In this document: one piece after another, positions 11,942 through 23,119 of the stretch
How positions within the stretch are numbered: the first letter of the stretch is position 1
Layout of the letters: each line of letters starts with the position of its first letter
Position numbers and translations under genes: made by a program
Notes under the pieces: model-generated
The model's database searches: none
Seen by the model: the letters and a program-made list of their open reading frames with translations, nothing else
Told to the model about the DNA's origin: nothing
Source: Tetragonia tetragonoides
Lineage: Eukaryota; Streptophyta; Magnoliopsida; Caryophyllales; Aizoaceae
Length of the DNA: 64,000 bases
Reading direction: 5' to 3'
NCBI GenBank assembly: GCA_038025085.1
Contig: CM076148.1
Span: forward strand, 38,151,691 to 38,215,690

Positions 11942-13417
11942 ATGCTTCAAATCCATAACATCCTCTTTATCACCATCTTCTTAATCTCCCCTTTGGCTTC
12001 TAGAGGTTTGACAGTGCCACTAACTCCACCAACCTCTCCCCATTCTCCATTCTATACTCAAATACTAGAGGCTAACAACATCTCAACAACCGCAGAAAAC
12101 ATCACTCTAGAACGGAGCCACTACATGCAATGGATGATAACAAAATTGTCGGGATCAACAAACGACTATAGCGAGGTCTATCGCCCAAACAATGCAGGAT
12201 ATCATGTAATGGACGTGTACCTGGGCGACCCTGTGCAACTTATGCAAGGAATCTTCGACACAGGGAGCAACCCTGTGTGGTTCCAATGTGAGGACCGTGC
12301 AGGGAAAGGGATATACCCATTCTATAACCACACCTTGTCGACCACTTATAAACCCATCACTTGTGGGGATAAAATGAGGTGCAACTTCACAAAGTTGGGA
12401 AGCCTAAAATGCGACGGGTTTAAGGCATTTTGCCCGTTCGATATCAAGTATAGTGATGGTGCCTCTGCCAGCGGGCTGATGGGAACCGATGTCATCACTT
12501 TCAAACCCGATTGGGAGATCGTCCATGATTTCATCTTTGGATGCAGCAAAGCCAACAGCGACTCAATGATGGGGATCATAGGTGCGTTTCTTCTCTAAAA
12601 TTCTTAGGAGTATCATATATGAACTGGATTTCTGTGAAAATATAGAAAGAATATCAGAAATATACGTTAGACAAAAGGCAGGGTATAACTTGTCTTGACA
12701 AATCATAAATCATAGTACTAATATTGTGATCCAAATCAATAAAATGACTACTTTCACTATTGGACAGGTGCATCCAACAGCGGCTACTCTCTCCCAAAGC
12801 AGCTGTACCCGGACAACCCAAAGTTCTCCTACTGCATATCTGATGACTTGAGCAAAAGAAACCTCATCAAGTTCGGCCCTGACGCTCAGCTAACAGGCAA
12901 AAGCCTGGAAATGGTAAAGAACCGCCACCATGATTTCTACTACATCGATGTGGTAGGTATCCAAGTGAATGACGAGGATATTGGTGTGAAGCCAGCGGTA
13001 TTCGAAATGTCCGAAGATGGGATAGAAGGGTTCATCATAGATTCAGCAACCACCGTCACATACCTGGCCAGTATTCCTTTCTCTGCTTTGCAGCAGAAAG
13101 TAGAGCACTTCCTTGGGCCTGCATCTAAGTACTTGATCTTCCCCATTTGCTACCCTTCTTGGATTTTTGGTAAATGGTGGCCCTTGAAGAGTAGGCCTAC
13201 TATTGCGTTCGAGCTCACAAGCTCCACCTTTGAGTTTCCGGAGAACAGGGTGTGGCAGAAGATGGAAAACTCGGACCTGGAGTGTTTGCAGGTGCTCAGA
13301 AGATGGGACCAAATATTCATACTTGGATATGATCCGCTTGTAAACGTCAATGTTGGGCACGATCCTGTTAACAATCTATTATATCTAGATGATCAGACAA
13401 GTTGCCCAACAGTTTAG
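11942..13417 (+). CDS. Secreted pepsin-like aspartic protease (nepenthesin/CDR1 type)
   Basis: Exons 11942-12581 and 12768-13417 join (186-bp GT-AG intron, phase 1) into 429 residues. Residues 1-22 form a signal peptide. The first catalytic site is FDTGSNPVWFQC near residue 103, followed by the cysteine-rich insert of plant A1B proteases (CEDRAGKG...CGDKMRCNF...CDGFKAFCPFD) and YSDGASASGLMGTD. The second site reads FIIDSATTVTYL where the family has DSGTT, so Gly is replaced by Ala next to the catalytic Asp. The C-terminus ILGYDPLVNVNVGHD replaces the usual ILGN.Q..N..V.YD. The start is the ATG 24 bases inside the open frame because it begins the hydrophobic signal. Probably extracellular; activity is uncertain. 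Confidence 0.9.
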
Positions 13418-14776
13418 TTTACCAGACTAAGTGCTTAAAGAACTACTGTAGTAGGACTACTATTACTTCCTCAGATCATATGATCAGCAATTCCGCATAT
13501 TGAAATTGAAGGACCATGACTTCGATTAACTGTATGTGCAAATTGAGATTTTAGTATCTTTGTAATGTAAGCTTTCTAATAATGTCAAATTCGCTGGTCG
13601 AGCATTAAGGGATGACACTCATTTAGCTGATAATTATACTTGTAGAACTTTAAAAGCCAGGACAGATAGAGTACCCTACATCCAGACTATATAACCCCTC
13701 TTCGATAACAAAAAAATAAAGGAAAGAAAGAAAAACCCATACCTATACATTGAAATCAATTAGAGCTTGATCACAATTCACAAGGTGAGGTCAAGAGTTC
13801 TTAAGAATTCTGAGAAAGTTTGAAGGTGAGAAGAACGCGATTCACAGCAGATCATTGCAATTAGGGAAGCACTAAAGTAAAAATCAAAAAGGCCAACAAC
13901 TGGAGCCATGTCATCTTGCACACTGATGCACTCAACAACTCTCAAAACTGTGCAAATGTTAACACAAGTTAATACTAACAGAGGACTTTACAACCTACTA
14001 GTGGAATGCACTAATGCAGGGAACAGACGAGGACTCGAGGAGCTTGGAGCGGCTGACTTTTTTGCTACAGCTATAGGGAATAGAATAAGTTAACAGATGC
14101 ACTTGCACATCATGCAATGTATACAATATCCAGTTTTGATGCCCCCTCCTTTCTAATGATGTACTGTGTACCACTTAACTGTAGGGAACTGTACTCATTT
14201 AAATGACTGTATTGGGAATTTGGGACCTTGCGCGGTTGCGCCCAGGGCTAGTTGCCAATTTGCCATGGAATATTTATAAGTCCTAATTTTACACACAAAC
14301 ACCAAAAAAAAAAGAAAGTGAGGTCAAACAGACCACAATAGCGGCTACTCAAAAGTCAAAAGCATGAGCACTTGAGCAGAACAACTGACCCATCTTTTTT
14401 TTTTCCCTGATAAATACTTGCTACTTATGAGAGGGTGTTCCTTTAGCAAAAGAATTTGCTCGATTTCACTTTTTAAGCTGGGGGAGAAAAAGGTCAAAGG
14501 ATATTTCCATTTGTCTTACCAAATGCATGTAAAGATTAGGCAAACAGAAAGGAATCCTGGAAAAGTTTCAAAGCTTGCCTGCCCTGATGGTACAGAACTT
14601 CAGGGATCAAGTAAAAGGCCAAAAGAAGATAAGAAAGTTAACAACTCAAGGTATCAAAGGAGGTAACCAAGGGAAAAGGGTATCCTGATTCCTGAGGAAT
14701 GGGGGAAGTATAACGGTCGTTGTTTTCCTTTTAACTAACTTAACGGTTTATCTCATAAGTTTGACTTCCTATTTGA
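13418..14776. other. Intergenic, no gene recognised
   Basis: Several short frames but none with a recognisable domain, codon bias or splice support. Upstream exons of the remorin could be hidden here; I looked for a matching phase-2 donor after an ATG and did not find a convincing one. Confidence 0.5.
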
Positions 14777-14998
<222 letters not shown>

Positions 14999-15678
14999 TG
15001 CTATATTTTGCAACAAAAAAAAAGAAGTAATTATTTAGTGCCAGTTTTGCACTTAATGATATATAATGTGGCATGGACCTGTGTTTGGTGACAATTATAT
15101 TTTAGAATGCCCTCTTCGAAATTATCCAAAGAATACCTCATAAAAGGTCGAAAATGGTGGTGTATATTGTACACTGGATCTAATGATGCCTCAATGAAAG
15201 TTTTCCTTTTTCGGTTCCTAATTAGATGACCAAGCAACAAGAAAAAGGAAACTTGCTTTCCTGTACAAAAATGATCTCAAAAAGCTCTGAACAATCAGTA
15301 AAAGGCCTCTCTGCAGCAAAGAATATTCTAACTTTGCTTGCCAAACACCACCCTCTCCTTAGATCCCTATCATCAATGAATAAATAACCCCCAAAGTTTC
15401 CAACAAGAAGCACTTTCAGGTATAAACAGCCCTTAGTTCAATTTTATTTCACAAGAATATCATCCATGTTTTGCTCTGATCTAAAGCGTCCAAAATTACA
15501 CAGCTGAAAGGTATTTATCAGATTGATGGAAAGTCTGCTTAAGCAAGTGAGGTACCTCTAGAATTCCTGCTACTAGTACAGTAATCATATTACCAGGGGT
15601 AAATATATATACTGTTCGAGCTTATTACTTAATTGACTCTAATATCCAGTATCGACTAAGAATCACTGCTTCTATTAG

Positions 15679-17469
15679 GTCGAAATTCAGCAGAAAAGAC
15701 GAATTTGGCAGCTCAAGAGAAGGGAGACTACCACCACAGAGAACTCCATCTTTTAGAGGAGGTAACTAAAGCCATGCGATTATCAAAAAAAACTAAATCA
15801 TGTAATTTTATGTTAGCAAATTAAGAAAAAATGGCAGGTAACCAAATGAACAACGAATAGATCGGAAACAAGAAATGAATGATATTGTTTATGATGCAGA
15901 CAAGAGACCTCGGAAGTGGTTCCAGAGACAGTTCTCCCGCCAAATGAGCTCAAACGAGTTTGGTGATGAAGCTGAGTATGCAGCAGCAGTTGCAGCAGCT
16001 GCATTTGCCATTAGTTCACTTGAACCAGCTGATGTAGATCAAGGAACCATAAGAGTACCCCAATTCTCCCTTCCAAGAATCAGAAGCAAATTAGCGGAAA
16101 CCATAGCTGCATTGACAGAACCTGGAGCACCAAAAGATTATGATGGTAAATGTTATGAGCCTAGTTTATATATACTCATAACATTCATTTCTCTAAGAAA
16201 AATACCCTTTACCTTTTTCCTTCCTTTCTTTCCTTCCCCTGCCTAAAACGTTGCCTGCAGTAATTAATCATAATGTTAATATGATCATGTCAGAACATTA
16301 TGCCCATGATGCAGAGGGATTTGAAAGCTATGACAATGCAAATCGTGAGGCACAGGAGATACCTGAGAAGACTATCCATACAGTTCCATCAATAAAAAGG
16401 CCAAAAAAGAGACTCACCTTTGCTGACGAGCTGCAAGACGACCTCCCTACAATCTCTATTGGAAGGTCTCCATCTACAAAGAAGACTCCAAGTTTTGGTG
16501 AAGAACAATTCGAAGATGAGGAAAGAATAAAACCAGCCAGAAGGAGTCCAACTGCAAAGCAAACTCCAAGTTTTGGTGAAGAACAGTTTGAAGATGAAGG
16601 ACGAATAAAACCACCAAGAAGGAGTCCTAGTGTACAGAAAACTCCGACTTTTGATGAACAACATTTCGAAGATGAAGGAAGAATAAAACCACCAAGAAGG
16701 ACTCCAAGCATAAAGAAAACTCCAACTTTTGATGAACAGTTTGAAGGTGAAGGAAGAATAAGACCACCAAGAAGGACCCCAATTGTGAAAAAGACTCCAA
16801 CATTTGGCGAAGGGTTGGAGGATACCAAAAGAATGAAACCAGAATATGATACACCAAACCCCGTTGTACCATATCCCATCCCACCTCCACAAATTCCACC
16901 ACTTAGCATACAGCCTGCACGCCCACCAAGAGGGGCACAAAGACCCAGGGAACATGAGACAGATGCAGATGCTTGGGAGATAGAAGAGATGGCTAAAATC
17001 AAAAGAAGGTAGGTGTTTTTAACTCCATATACTAACGTTCTACAGACTCGTTCAAGGCATGACCTATTGGAGATTAAATACATTCTAATGATTATACGTA
17101 TGCAGGTACGAGAAACTAAATGCAACAATTCTTGATTGGGAAGATAAGAAAAAGAAGAAAGCCAAACGCAAATTGGAGATGTCAGAGGTTCGCTTTGAAC
17201 CTAATCAAGACTCCAGTTTCCATAAAATTCCGAAAGCTATTCTAACAATGATCTGCTTGCAAGAATTGCAGAGTGATGTGGAGAAAAAGAGGGTTAAAGC
17301 TATGCAGAAATATCAAATCGACATGGAACAAATAAAACAAATTGCAGATGGAGCAAGGGCACAGGCAAAAGAGAAACAGCGAAATGAAGAGTTCAAGGTG
17401 AAGGAGAAGGCAAATAGGTATCGGGCAACAGGAGAACCACCTCTGCCTCCAATGTGTCATTGTTTGTAA
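15679..17469 (+). CDS. Remorin-family protein with long repetitive N-terminus
   Basis: Exons: 15679-15764 (SKFSRKDEFGSSREG), 15861-16145, 16261-17008, 17106-17187 and 17272-17469, all with GT-AG borders and consistent phases. From the first ATG (15875) the product is 432 residues; the upstream exon fits in phase, so the true start probably lies further up and was not located. Early motif KWFQRQFSRQMS and YAAAVAAAAFAI occur in long remorins. Residues about 160-290 hold five 26-residue repeats of the form SPSxKKTPSFGEEQFEDEGR. The C-terminal remorin domain (DAWEIEEMAKIKRRYEKLNA to KANRYRATGEPP) is a coiled coil. The end, CHCL, resembles the acylated membrane anchor. Remorins scaffold plasma-membrane nanodomains in defence, symbiosis and virus movement. 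Confidence 0.9.
16464..16850 (+). repeat. Five tandem 78-bp coding repeats in the remorin
   Basis: Each unit encodes about 26 residues: S/TPxxKxTPxF, then acidic FEDEGR, then IKPPRR. Units 2-4 are closest; the fifth is divergent (GLEDTKRMKPEY). Alternating acidic and basic, proline-rich, with repeated S/T-P sites, so likely disordered and phosphorylatable. Confidence 0.9.
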
Positions 17470-18238
17470 AGAGCACAAATCAATATGGGCTCAACAAACT
17501 TCTAAAACCCAGATCAAAAGTGTTTACTAAATCATATTTTCAATGATACCATAATTCACTGGTATAAAAAGAAGATAGATTTATTCAGATCTCCTCTTCC
17601 ATCCCAATACCTCTGAAAGGAAATTCAAGTGGAAAACTAGAACACTTGGAAGCTGTAATCAGAACGGATCTGCAGATCAGGCAAGCGAACTAGCAGATTT
17701 TGAGTCTCAGTAACATAAGTAAATAAAAGCTTGTACAGTTAATAGACTAAGCTCCCAAAATGACAAAATGTTAGAAGAAATGGCAGCTACACCTTTCACA
17801 TGTGCCATAAATATCCGTACTATGATTTCAAATTTGCCGATGCAACTTAAGAAACATTATCAGAATAACTGACCTCATTGGAAAGCCAATATCAGAAAAT
17901 GGTTATGATGATTTGCATGGAATAAGAGAATTAATGTCAAGAAACTAGTAAACTAGACAAACCACCATTTTCTTTTTTCTTCTTTTATGTTTGAGGGTGA
18001 TAGGGAACGAATATTGATGAACTCTACAATACAAAGTTAACGCCATACAAGAAAAAGACCAAGTTATAACGTGCCAGCCAACTGTGCAGTAACATACTTT
18101 GCAACAGTAGCTTTGTGCCATAACAAAACATGGAAGAGAGAATGTAAAGTTTTCTTATGCAGTAACAAACTAATCACAAGCAGGGTACAAGGAATGAGAT
18201 TTGGTCCTTTATATAGAATGTAATGACAAAATGTGCAG
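17470..18238. other. Spacer between the two remorin 3' exon sets
   Basis: 3' flank of the remorin. No gene seen. The base order around the second exon set (acceptor TGTGCAG) resembles that of the first. Confidence 0.5.
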
Positions 18239-18601
18239 GTATGAGGAACTTAATGCAACCATTCTTGAATGGGAGAACAACAAGATTAATAAAGCTAAAC
18301 ACAAATTGGAGATGACAGAGGTTTGTTAAAACCTATGTGAGACCCAATTTTGGTTCCGGTTCTCAAAGCTCTTCTAACAATTATCCGGTTAAATGAATTG
18401 CAGAGAGACCTGGAGAAGAGGAGGGCTAAAGCTTTGTGACATTGCCAAATGGAAATGAAAGAAATTAAACAAATTGCCAATGGAGCAAGGGCACAGGCAC
18501 AAGACAAACTGAGAAACAAAGAGTTGAAGATTAGGGAGAAGGCAAATAGATACCGGGCAACAGGAGAACAACCTCCACCTTCAGTGTGTCTTTGCTCATG
18601 A
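18239..18601 (+). pseudogene. Duplicated last two remorin exons, with stop
   Basis: Exons 18239-18320 (82 bp) and 18404-18601 (198 bp) have exactly the lengths, phases and splice borders of 17106-17187 and 17272-17469. They encode YEELNATILEWENNKINKAK and, after RDLEKRRAKAL, a TGA at 18437, then EIKQIANGARAQAQDK and end in VCLCS. The TGA stands where the family has Arg, fitting CGA to TGA. It could serve only as a truncated alternative 3' end, or is a dead copy. Confidence 0.9.
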
Positions 18602-19744
18602 AGGGATCAAAAGTCAGCTTCAAAGTGTTCGGCTGAACCATATCTTTCTCATCCCCCATTCCATTCAAAAATGAACTTGTAGAAGGAAATTCAAGTCAAA
18701 ACTAGAAAGTGTAAAAGCTGTAAATATATTTATAAACTGGTATACAGACAAGTCATTTTAAGAAAAAGAAAGCAGCACATTCTATGTCCTAACAAGTGGC
18801 AAAAGATGAACAGAGATCTAGACAAATTAATCAAAAGGGGCTACTGAGTGTACATGCAATGACGTTTGATTTTTCGTAGGCTAAAAAACATCCTCGTCTA
18901 TGTCTCCTGTCCATTCCATTTACAGTAAGATCACAGAGGTAGCAGATCATAGGCGTGTCAAATTAGTTAGTACGCAATAGTATGCGTATTTACAACATAC
19001 AGGCAAGACCCTTAAGCCATAAGCAAACATTTCAAAAGAAATTTGAAGAAAATTTAAGCATCCTATGCCAACAACAATACCACCACCTACATGAGTCCTG
19101 CTGCTGGTGAACATTTCCTATATCATGAAAGTTTAATGTGAAACAACAACGCTTTGGCTACACCAGTAAAGTTCATGGGTTTAACATACGATCTGTTTAG
19201 TAACTAACCAAAAACTATAGAACTGAAAGCATATGAGTACCTATTTTTGCATCAAAAGGGTGACAAATTTCGATATACATATTGCTTTTCTACCAATCCA
19301 AATTCCAACATTATGTCTTAAGATACCGTTTATCAAGATCAAGTCTTTTAGTAAGATCAAAAGCTTTACTAGAATCTTTTCCAACAGCTATCTACCGAAT
19401 ATTGTTCCCAATACTGGAAAGGTTAAATGTCATGCATCAGTTATATATACATTAGAAACAAAACGTATCTGAATGAGACCAAATTCCATTTTGCAGCAAG
19501 ATGTTTGACATGTATATTGGACATTCAAGATGATCACTAGAACATTTCATTTAATCAGAATCAATGCATTACATTTTTAAGAATCCACACTCCACTGCTA
19601 CAAATATGAACCTTCTCAAACCCGTATCATCTTATATTCTCGATGAATCAAGTACTGACCAAAATGAAGAACACTGGAACGGCAATTAGAGTAAACACTA
19701 CCCACATATTTAACACGAACACAGACTGAGGAAACCAACAAGCC
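18602..19744. other. Intergenic between convergent genes
   Basis: No gene recognised. Should contain the 3' UTRs of the remorin copy (+) and the RING gene (-). Confidence 0.5.
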
Positions 19745-20545
19745 TCAGCTGACGATTTCTTTCAATAACCAATCCAATGTAGGGTATGCAAAATACATTA
19801 CCAGAAAAGACGGTAAAGCTAAAAGAACAGTGACTAGCAAGTACAGGACCAAGATAGTCACACTTCCAGGTATTACCAGGAAAATAATCAGCAAGAAAAT
19901 AATAACCAAAGGGAACTTAGAAGCAAAGCGGATGAAGTAATCAAGGGACTTATGAAGTGAGAACTGAGGCCTCTCCACATTGATATGGCTAGTGACATGA
20001 CTATCATCAAGGTTGCTCCCCAACCGCCCTCGAAAATGAGTAGATTGACCCCTCCTAGGGCTGTAAGTACTACCAGAACCACCAAGAAGCAAGCCTCTTC
20101 TCGGAGACGAAACTGGCTGATTATCGCCACGCACTGTAAAAGCAGACTTTACCCTTTCCCCATTCAAGCTCTCAATCATCCAAAGAATGAAGTAATTCTT
20201 TCGAGGGAACCTAAGATTTCCTCTGTAGACCAACCGTAACTGTAACAAGTTGCACCACGGGCAGGAAACAAAAAAAGGGAGCTGAATCTTCTGTGCAGGA
20301 AGCTTCAGGACAGCCCATTGCAGCCCAAGAACACAATTCTGGCAGAGTGTGTGGCCACACCATAAAACATATGGCACATTCTCAACAATGTTAAAGGATT
20401 CCCAGCATATTGGACATTCAAGTCCTTCCTCTCTGCTGGAACTCGAGCCAGCGTCATCATCTGACAGGTCGTTGCAACAAAGGTTTGGCTCAGTAGACAC
20501 CTTCCGAAGGCGAAGATTTGGGATTGGATTCGAGAAACTCCACAT
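19745..20545 (-). CDS. RING-type zinc-finger protein with C-terminal membrane segments
   Basis: 266 residues; the ATG at 20545 is one base after a splice acceptor. The RING finger (residues about 44-95) reads CPICWESF, VLWCGHTLCQNC and CPWC: C-C, C-H, C-C, C-C, with a long insert before the last pair as in a small plant family (At4g22250-like). Residues about 215-262 contain two hydrophobic stretches (FPLVIIFLLIIFLVIPGS and VTILVLYLLVTVLLALPS), so it should be membrane-anchored with the RING in the cytosol. Such proteins are expected to be E3 ubiquitin ligases; substrate unknown. Two SPRRG motifs lie between. Confidence 0.9.
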   Translation of the reverse strand: MWSFSNPIPNLRLRKVSTEPNLCCNDLSDDDAGSSSSREEGLECPICWESFNIVENVPYVLWCGHTLCQNCVLGLQWAVLKLPAQKIQLPFFVSCPWCNLLQLRLVYRGNLRFPRKNYFILWMIESLNGERVKSAFTVRGDNQPVSSPRRGLLLGGSGSTYSPRRGQSTHFRGRLGSNLDDSHVTSHINVERPQFSLHKSLDYFIRFASKFPLVIIFLLIIFLVIPGSVTILVLYLLVTVLLALPSFLVMYFAYPTLDWLLKEIVS

Positions 20546-20546
20546 T

Positions 20547-21177
20547 CTAATGAACAAAGAGTTTACCAGTTAGAATATTGTCCAGGATCAACAATGAAAG
20601 CACACACAATAGATAACAAAACAAACAGTTTTTCTAATTCCATTATCAGAAAGCTGGATTGAGGCAAATTCAAGAAGCAATTACATTTTTGTAAAAGAGG
20701 GTTATTTAGTTTGTTGAATATCTGTAAATTTAATTTCAAAATTAACTACATATTAACATACCCTATTTCAACTATCAAAAAATTAAGCTTAAAATGGCTA
20801 TAGATGATCCCCCAAATGGGGAATATTGAAAAATCCCATCAACAATGAAAAGGGTCAAGGATAAAAAGCTAAAGATTCCACCTTGCAAATAACTACCTCG
20901 GGAAAATGCAATTCATCCTAACAAAAATCAATCCCATGTTAATTTGGTTCTAATTATTTAGTAAAAAAAACCCAGAAAACAAATCTGATTTGAGATGAGC
21001 TGGCTAAACACAACAATCAATCATTAATTGGTTGAAAAACAATCTACATTGATTATCCCAAATTTAAGCAATATTGGGAATGAACATAACAGCAATCCAA
21101 TCTAACTGATTGTATATTTCATAACAAAAATCAAAGGGTGAAGAATAAGAGGAGAGAGAGAGAGATAGTGATCTTAC
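20547..21177 (-). other. 5'UTR intron of the RING gene
   Basis: The minus strand reads CTCA-GTAAGATC at the donor (21177) and TTTGTTCATTAG at the acceptor (20547), directly before the ATG. A 5' exon follows up to about 21290 with GA/CT-rich leader. Part of the intron (20592-20897) is duplicated at 37700-38046. Confidence 0.75.
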
Positions 21178-21290
21178 TGAGAGATCTGTTGTGATTGATT
21201 CTCTTGGGTGATGCAAAAATGGGTAGAGAGAGAGAAACAGGTAGGATGAAATGAAATTGTTAATTCTCTCTCCTATGTCTTCTCCTTCTC

Positions 21291-22025
21291 AGGAGAAGGT
21301 ACTATCTCCGATTAATTCTTGTTCATAGTTTTCTTATTATTATTGTTGTTGTTATTTTCTTTTGGTGTGTTCACCAAAATCAAACCAGATTAACCAATAA
21401 ACCGGGGATATAATCCAAATTAGACGCCAGCCTGCGTTTCATTATCTATAGAAGACAAAATAAATAATTTAAAAAAACGATAGATTTCAACATAGTGTCG
21501 TTACTCGTTATTCTGATTAATATATATCAAAATATCTTTCAAGTTTCAACCTTTGGAGTGAGTTCAACGGGAAAAAAAAAGTTTAAACCCTCAAGTGACA
21601 TGCTTACTCAAAGGTTGAAATCAAAAAAAATGGCAAGCTTGATATCAAAAATCTGAATCTAAAACTTGCCTGTGTTTGGTGTTTGTAAAAAAAGGAAAAA
21701 AAAAACCTCTTAAGAATTTTTCTAGAGTGGTATATGGATTTTGGAATACAAGATATTGATTTTTATACATCGAGTGTATAATACATTTATTTTTGGTCCT
21801 GTAAAATTGAAACAATTATGTATTTTATAGGGACAAATGAGGTGGAATGTATGATAAATTACTCAGACGAAGTGTATCACGCCCATTTATTAGGAACAAT
21901 CACGTATTATTAGTGACAATCATAAAGAGATTTTCCTTTTATTTTTAAACCCATTTGCTTTACAACCAATGAAAGTTTGCCAACTCATGATGAAAATGAA
22001 TGTATCATAATTCATACACTAAGGA
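21291..22025. other. RING promoter region and spacer
   Basis: AT-rich. An inverted repeat CCTTCTC-AG-GAGAAGG lies near 21283-21299 at the likely transcription start. No gene seen. Confidence 0.4.
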
Positions 22026-22302
22026 TATGTTTGGCACAATTAGCTTTTCAATAAAAGTTACAGCTTGAAGCTTGCAGTTAGTATTTTTTACTCTCTACTA
22101 CCAAACAGTTATTCATCAGATTTTCACTTTGCAGCTACAACTACCGCTAATTTTGTGAAAGTCATCCCTACAAGTTTCCACTTGAAGCTACAGCTACAAC
22201 TAGTTTATTAGCATTTTGTACCACTTTTTAGCAGTTTTTCTACTAATTTCTTTCCTTAATTTACATTTGACAGCTACATCTACAACTAATTTTGCCAAAC
22301 AT
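22026..22302. mobile_element. MITE-like element, copy 1
   Basis: Ends ATGTTTGGCACAATTAGC and (inverted) ATGTTTGGCAAAATTAGT. The inside is rich in AGCTACAACT motifs. A weaker copy lies at 27564-27844. The target duplication is not clear, so the superfamily is open. Confidence 0.6.
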
Positions 22303-22471
22303 AATTTAAGTGTATAAGATTCAATTTCCAATACAATTTGTATGAATTTAGTTCGAAGAGTACTTACATGCAATTGCTTACCGTGGAATACCCTTATTTT
22401 GTTGCAGTATGTTTCTCTGGATGTTAAGGATAAAATTAAGCAATAATAAAAAGAATCCAATAATGCTGAAT

Positions 22472-22813
22472 CTAATGTGAGGGCGTGCCAACTACAACAA
22501 GTAGCTCTTTTGCTGTAGGACGATCTTCTATCAACGTAAGGAATTGGGATTTCATTAGTGGGGCAAGCAACCTCGTGTGGTGGACTTCATTAATAGCATT
22601 AAGGAATTGATCGCAATTTTCTTCGTTCTTTGTGCTCATAATAAGCTCGACGTTTGAAGCAACTTTAACGTATTCCTTCATATTGAATATCTCAAATCCT
22701 ACCATGGAGAGTAAATTGGATAACAAGGGATTTGTAACTTGCAAGATCAACTTCAACACATAAGCGAGGTAACTTGCAAGATCAACTTCAACACAAAAAC
22801 GAGAGGTAACCAA
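22472..22813 (-). other. Unrecognised open frame, 113 codons
   Basis: An uninterrupted minus-strand frame with fairly ordinary composition (FNMKEYVKVASNVELIMSTK and LAPLMKSQFLTLIEDRP). It starts inside a 34-bp direct duplication (about 22735-22800). I do not recognise a family; it may be a worn gene fragment. Confidence 0.25.
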
Positions 22814-23119
22814 TAATAATATAATCCATTAACTAATTCTTTGTGCTAATAATTTTGTTGTGAAACATGTCATTTATTGGCTTGTGGTATGTCTATTAAA
22901 GTTAGAGGTATCTTCGTCTAAATGACATTTTTTTTTGTTTCATTATACATGTACTTATTATGATTAGTCATATTATAAACTATGATCTATATTTGACTGA
23001 GTGCTTAGGAAACAATTATTAGTCTTTTATTAACAAACTTGAGAATACTCTGTTATACAGTTCTTCTACCAAAGCTATAATCATAGTAGACAATGGATCG
23101 AAATAAACTAAGTACATCA

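Noticed and set aside
13908..14093. 61-codon frame after the protease
   Set aside because: No domain, no promoter, no splice support.
15875..15877. ATG at 15875 as certain remorin start
   Set aside because: An upstream exon (15679-15764) joins in phase and looks like remorin N-terminal sequence, so this ATG is only the first one seen, not proven.
16328..17128. Long antisense frames opposite the remorin
   Set aside because: Shadows of the repetitive, biased remorin exon; the plus strand has splice borders and a known domain.
22200..22460. 86-codon minus-strand frame
   Set aside because: Overlaps the MITE at 22026-22302 and has no recognised domain.
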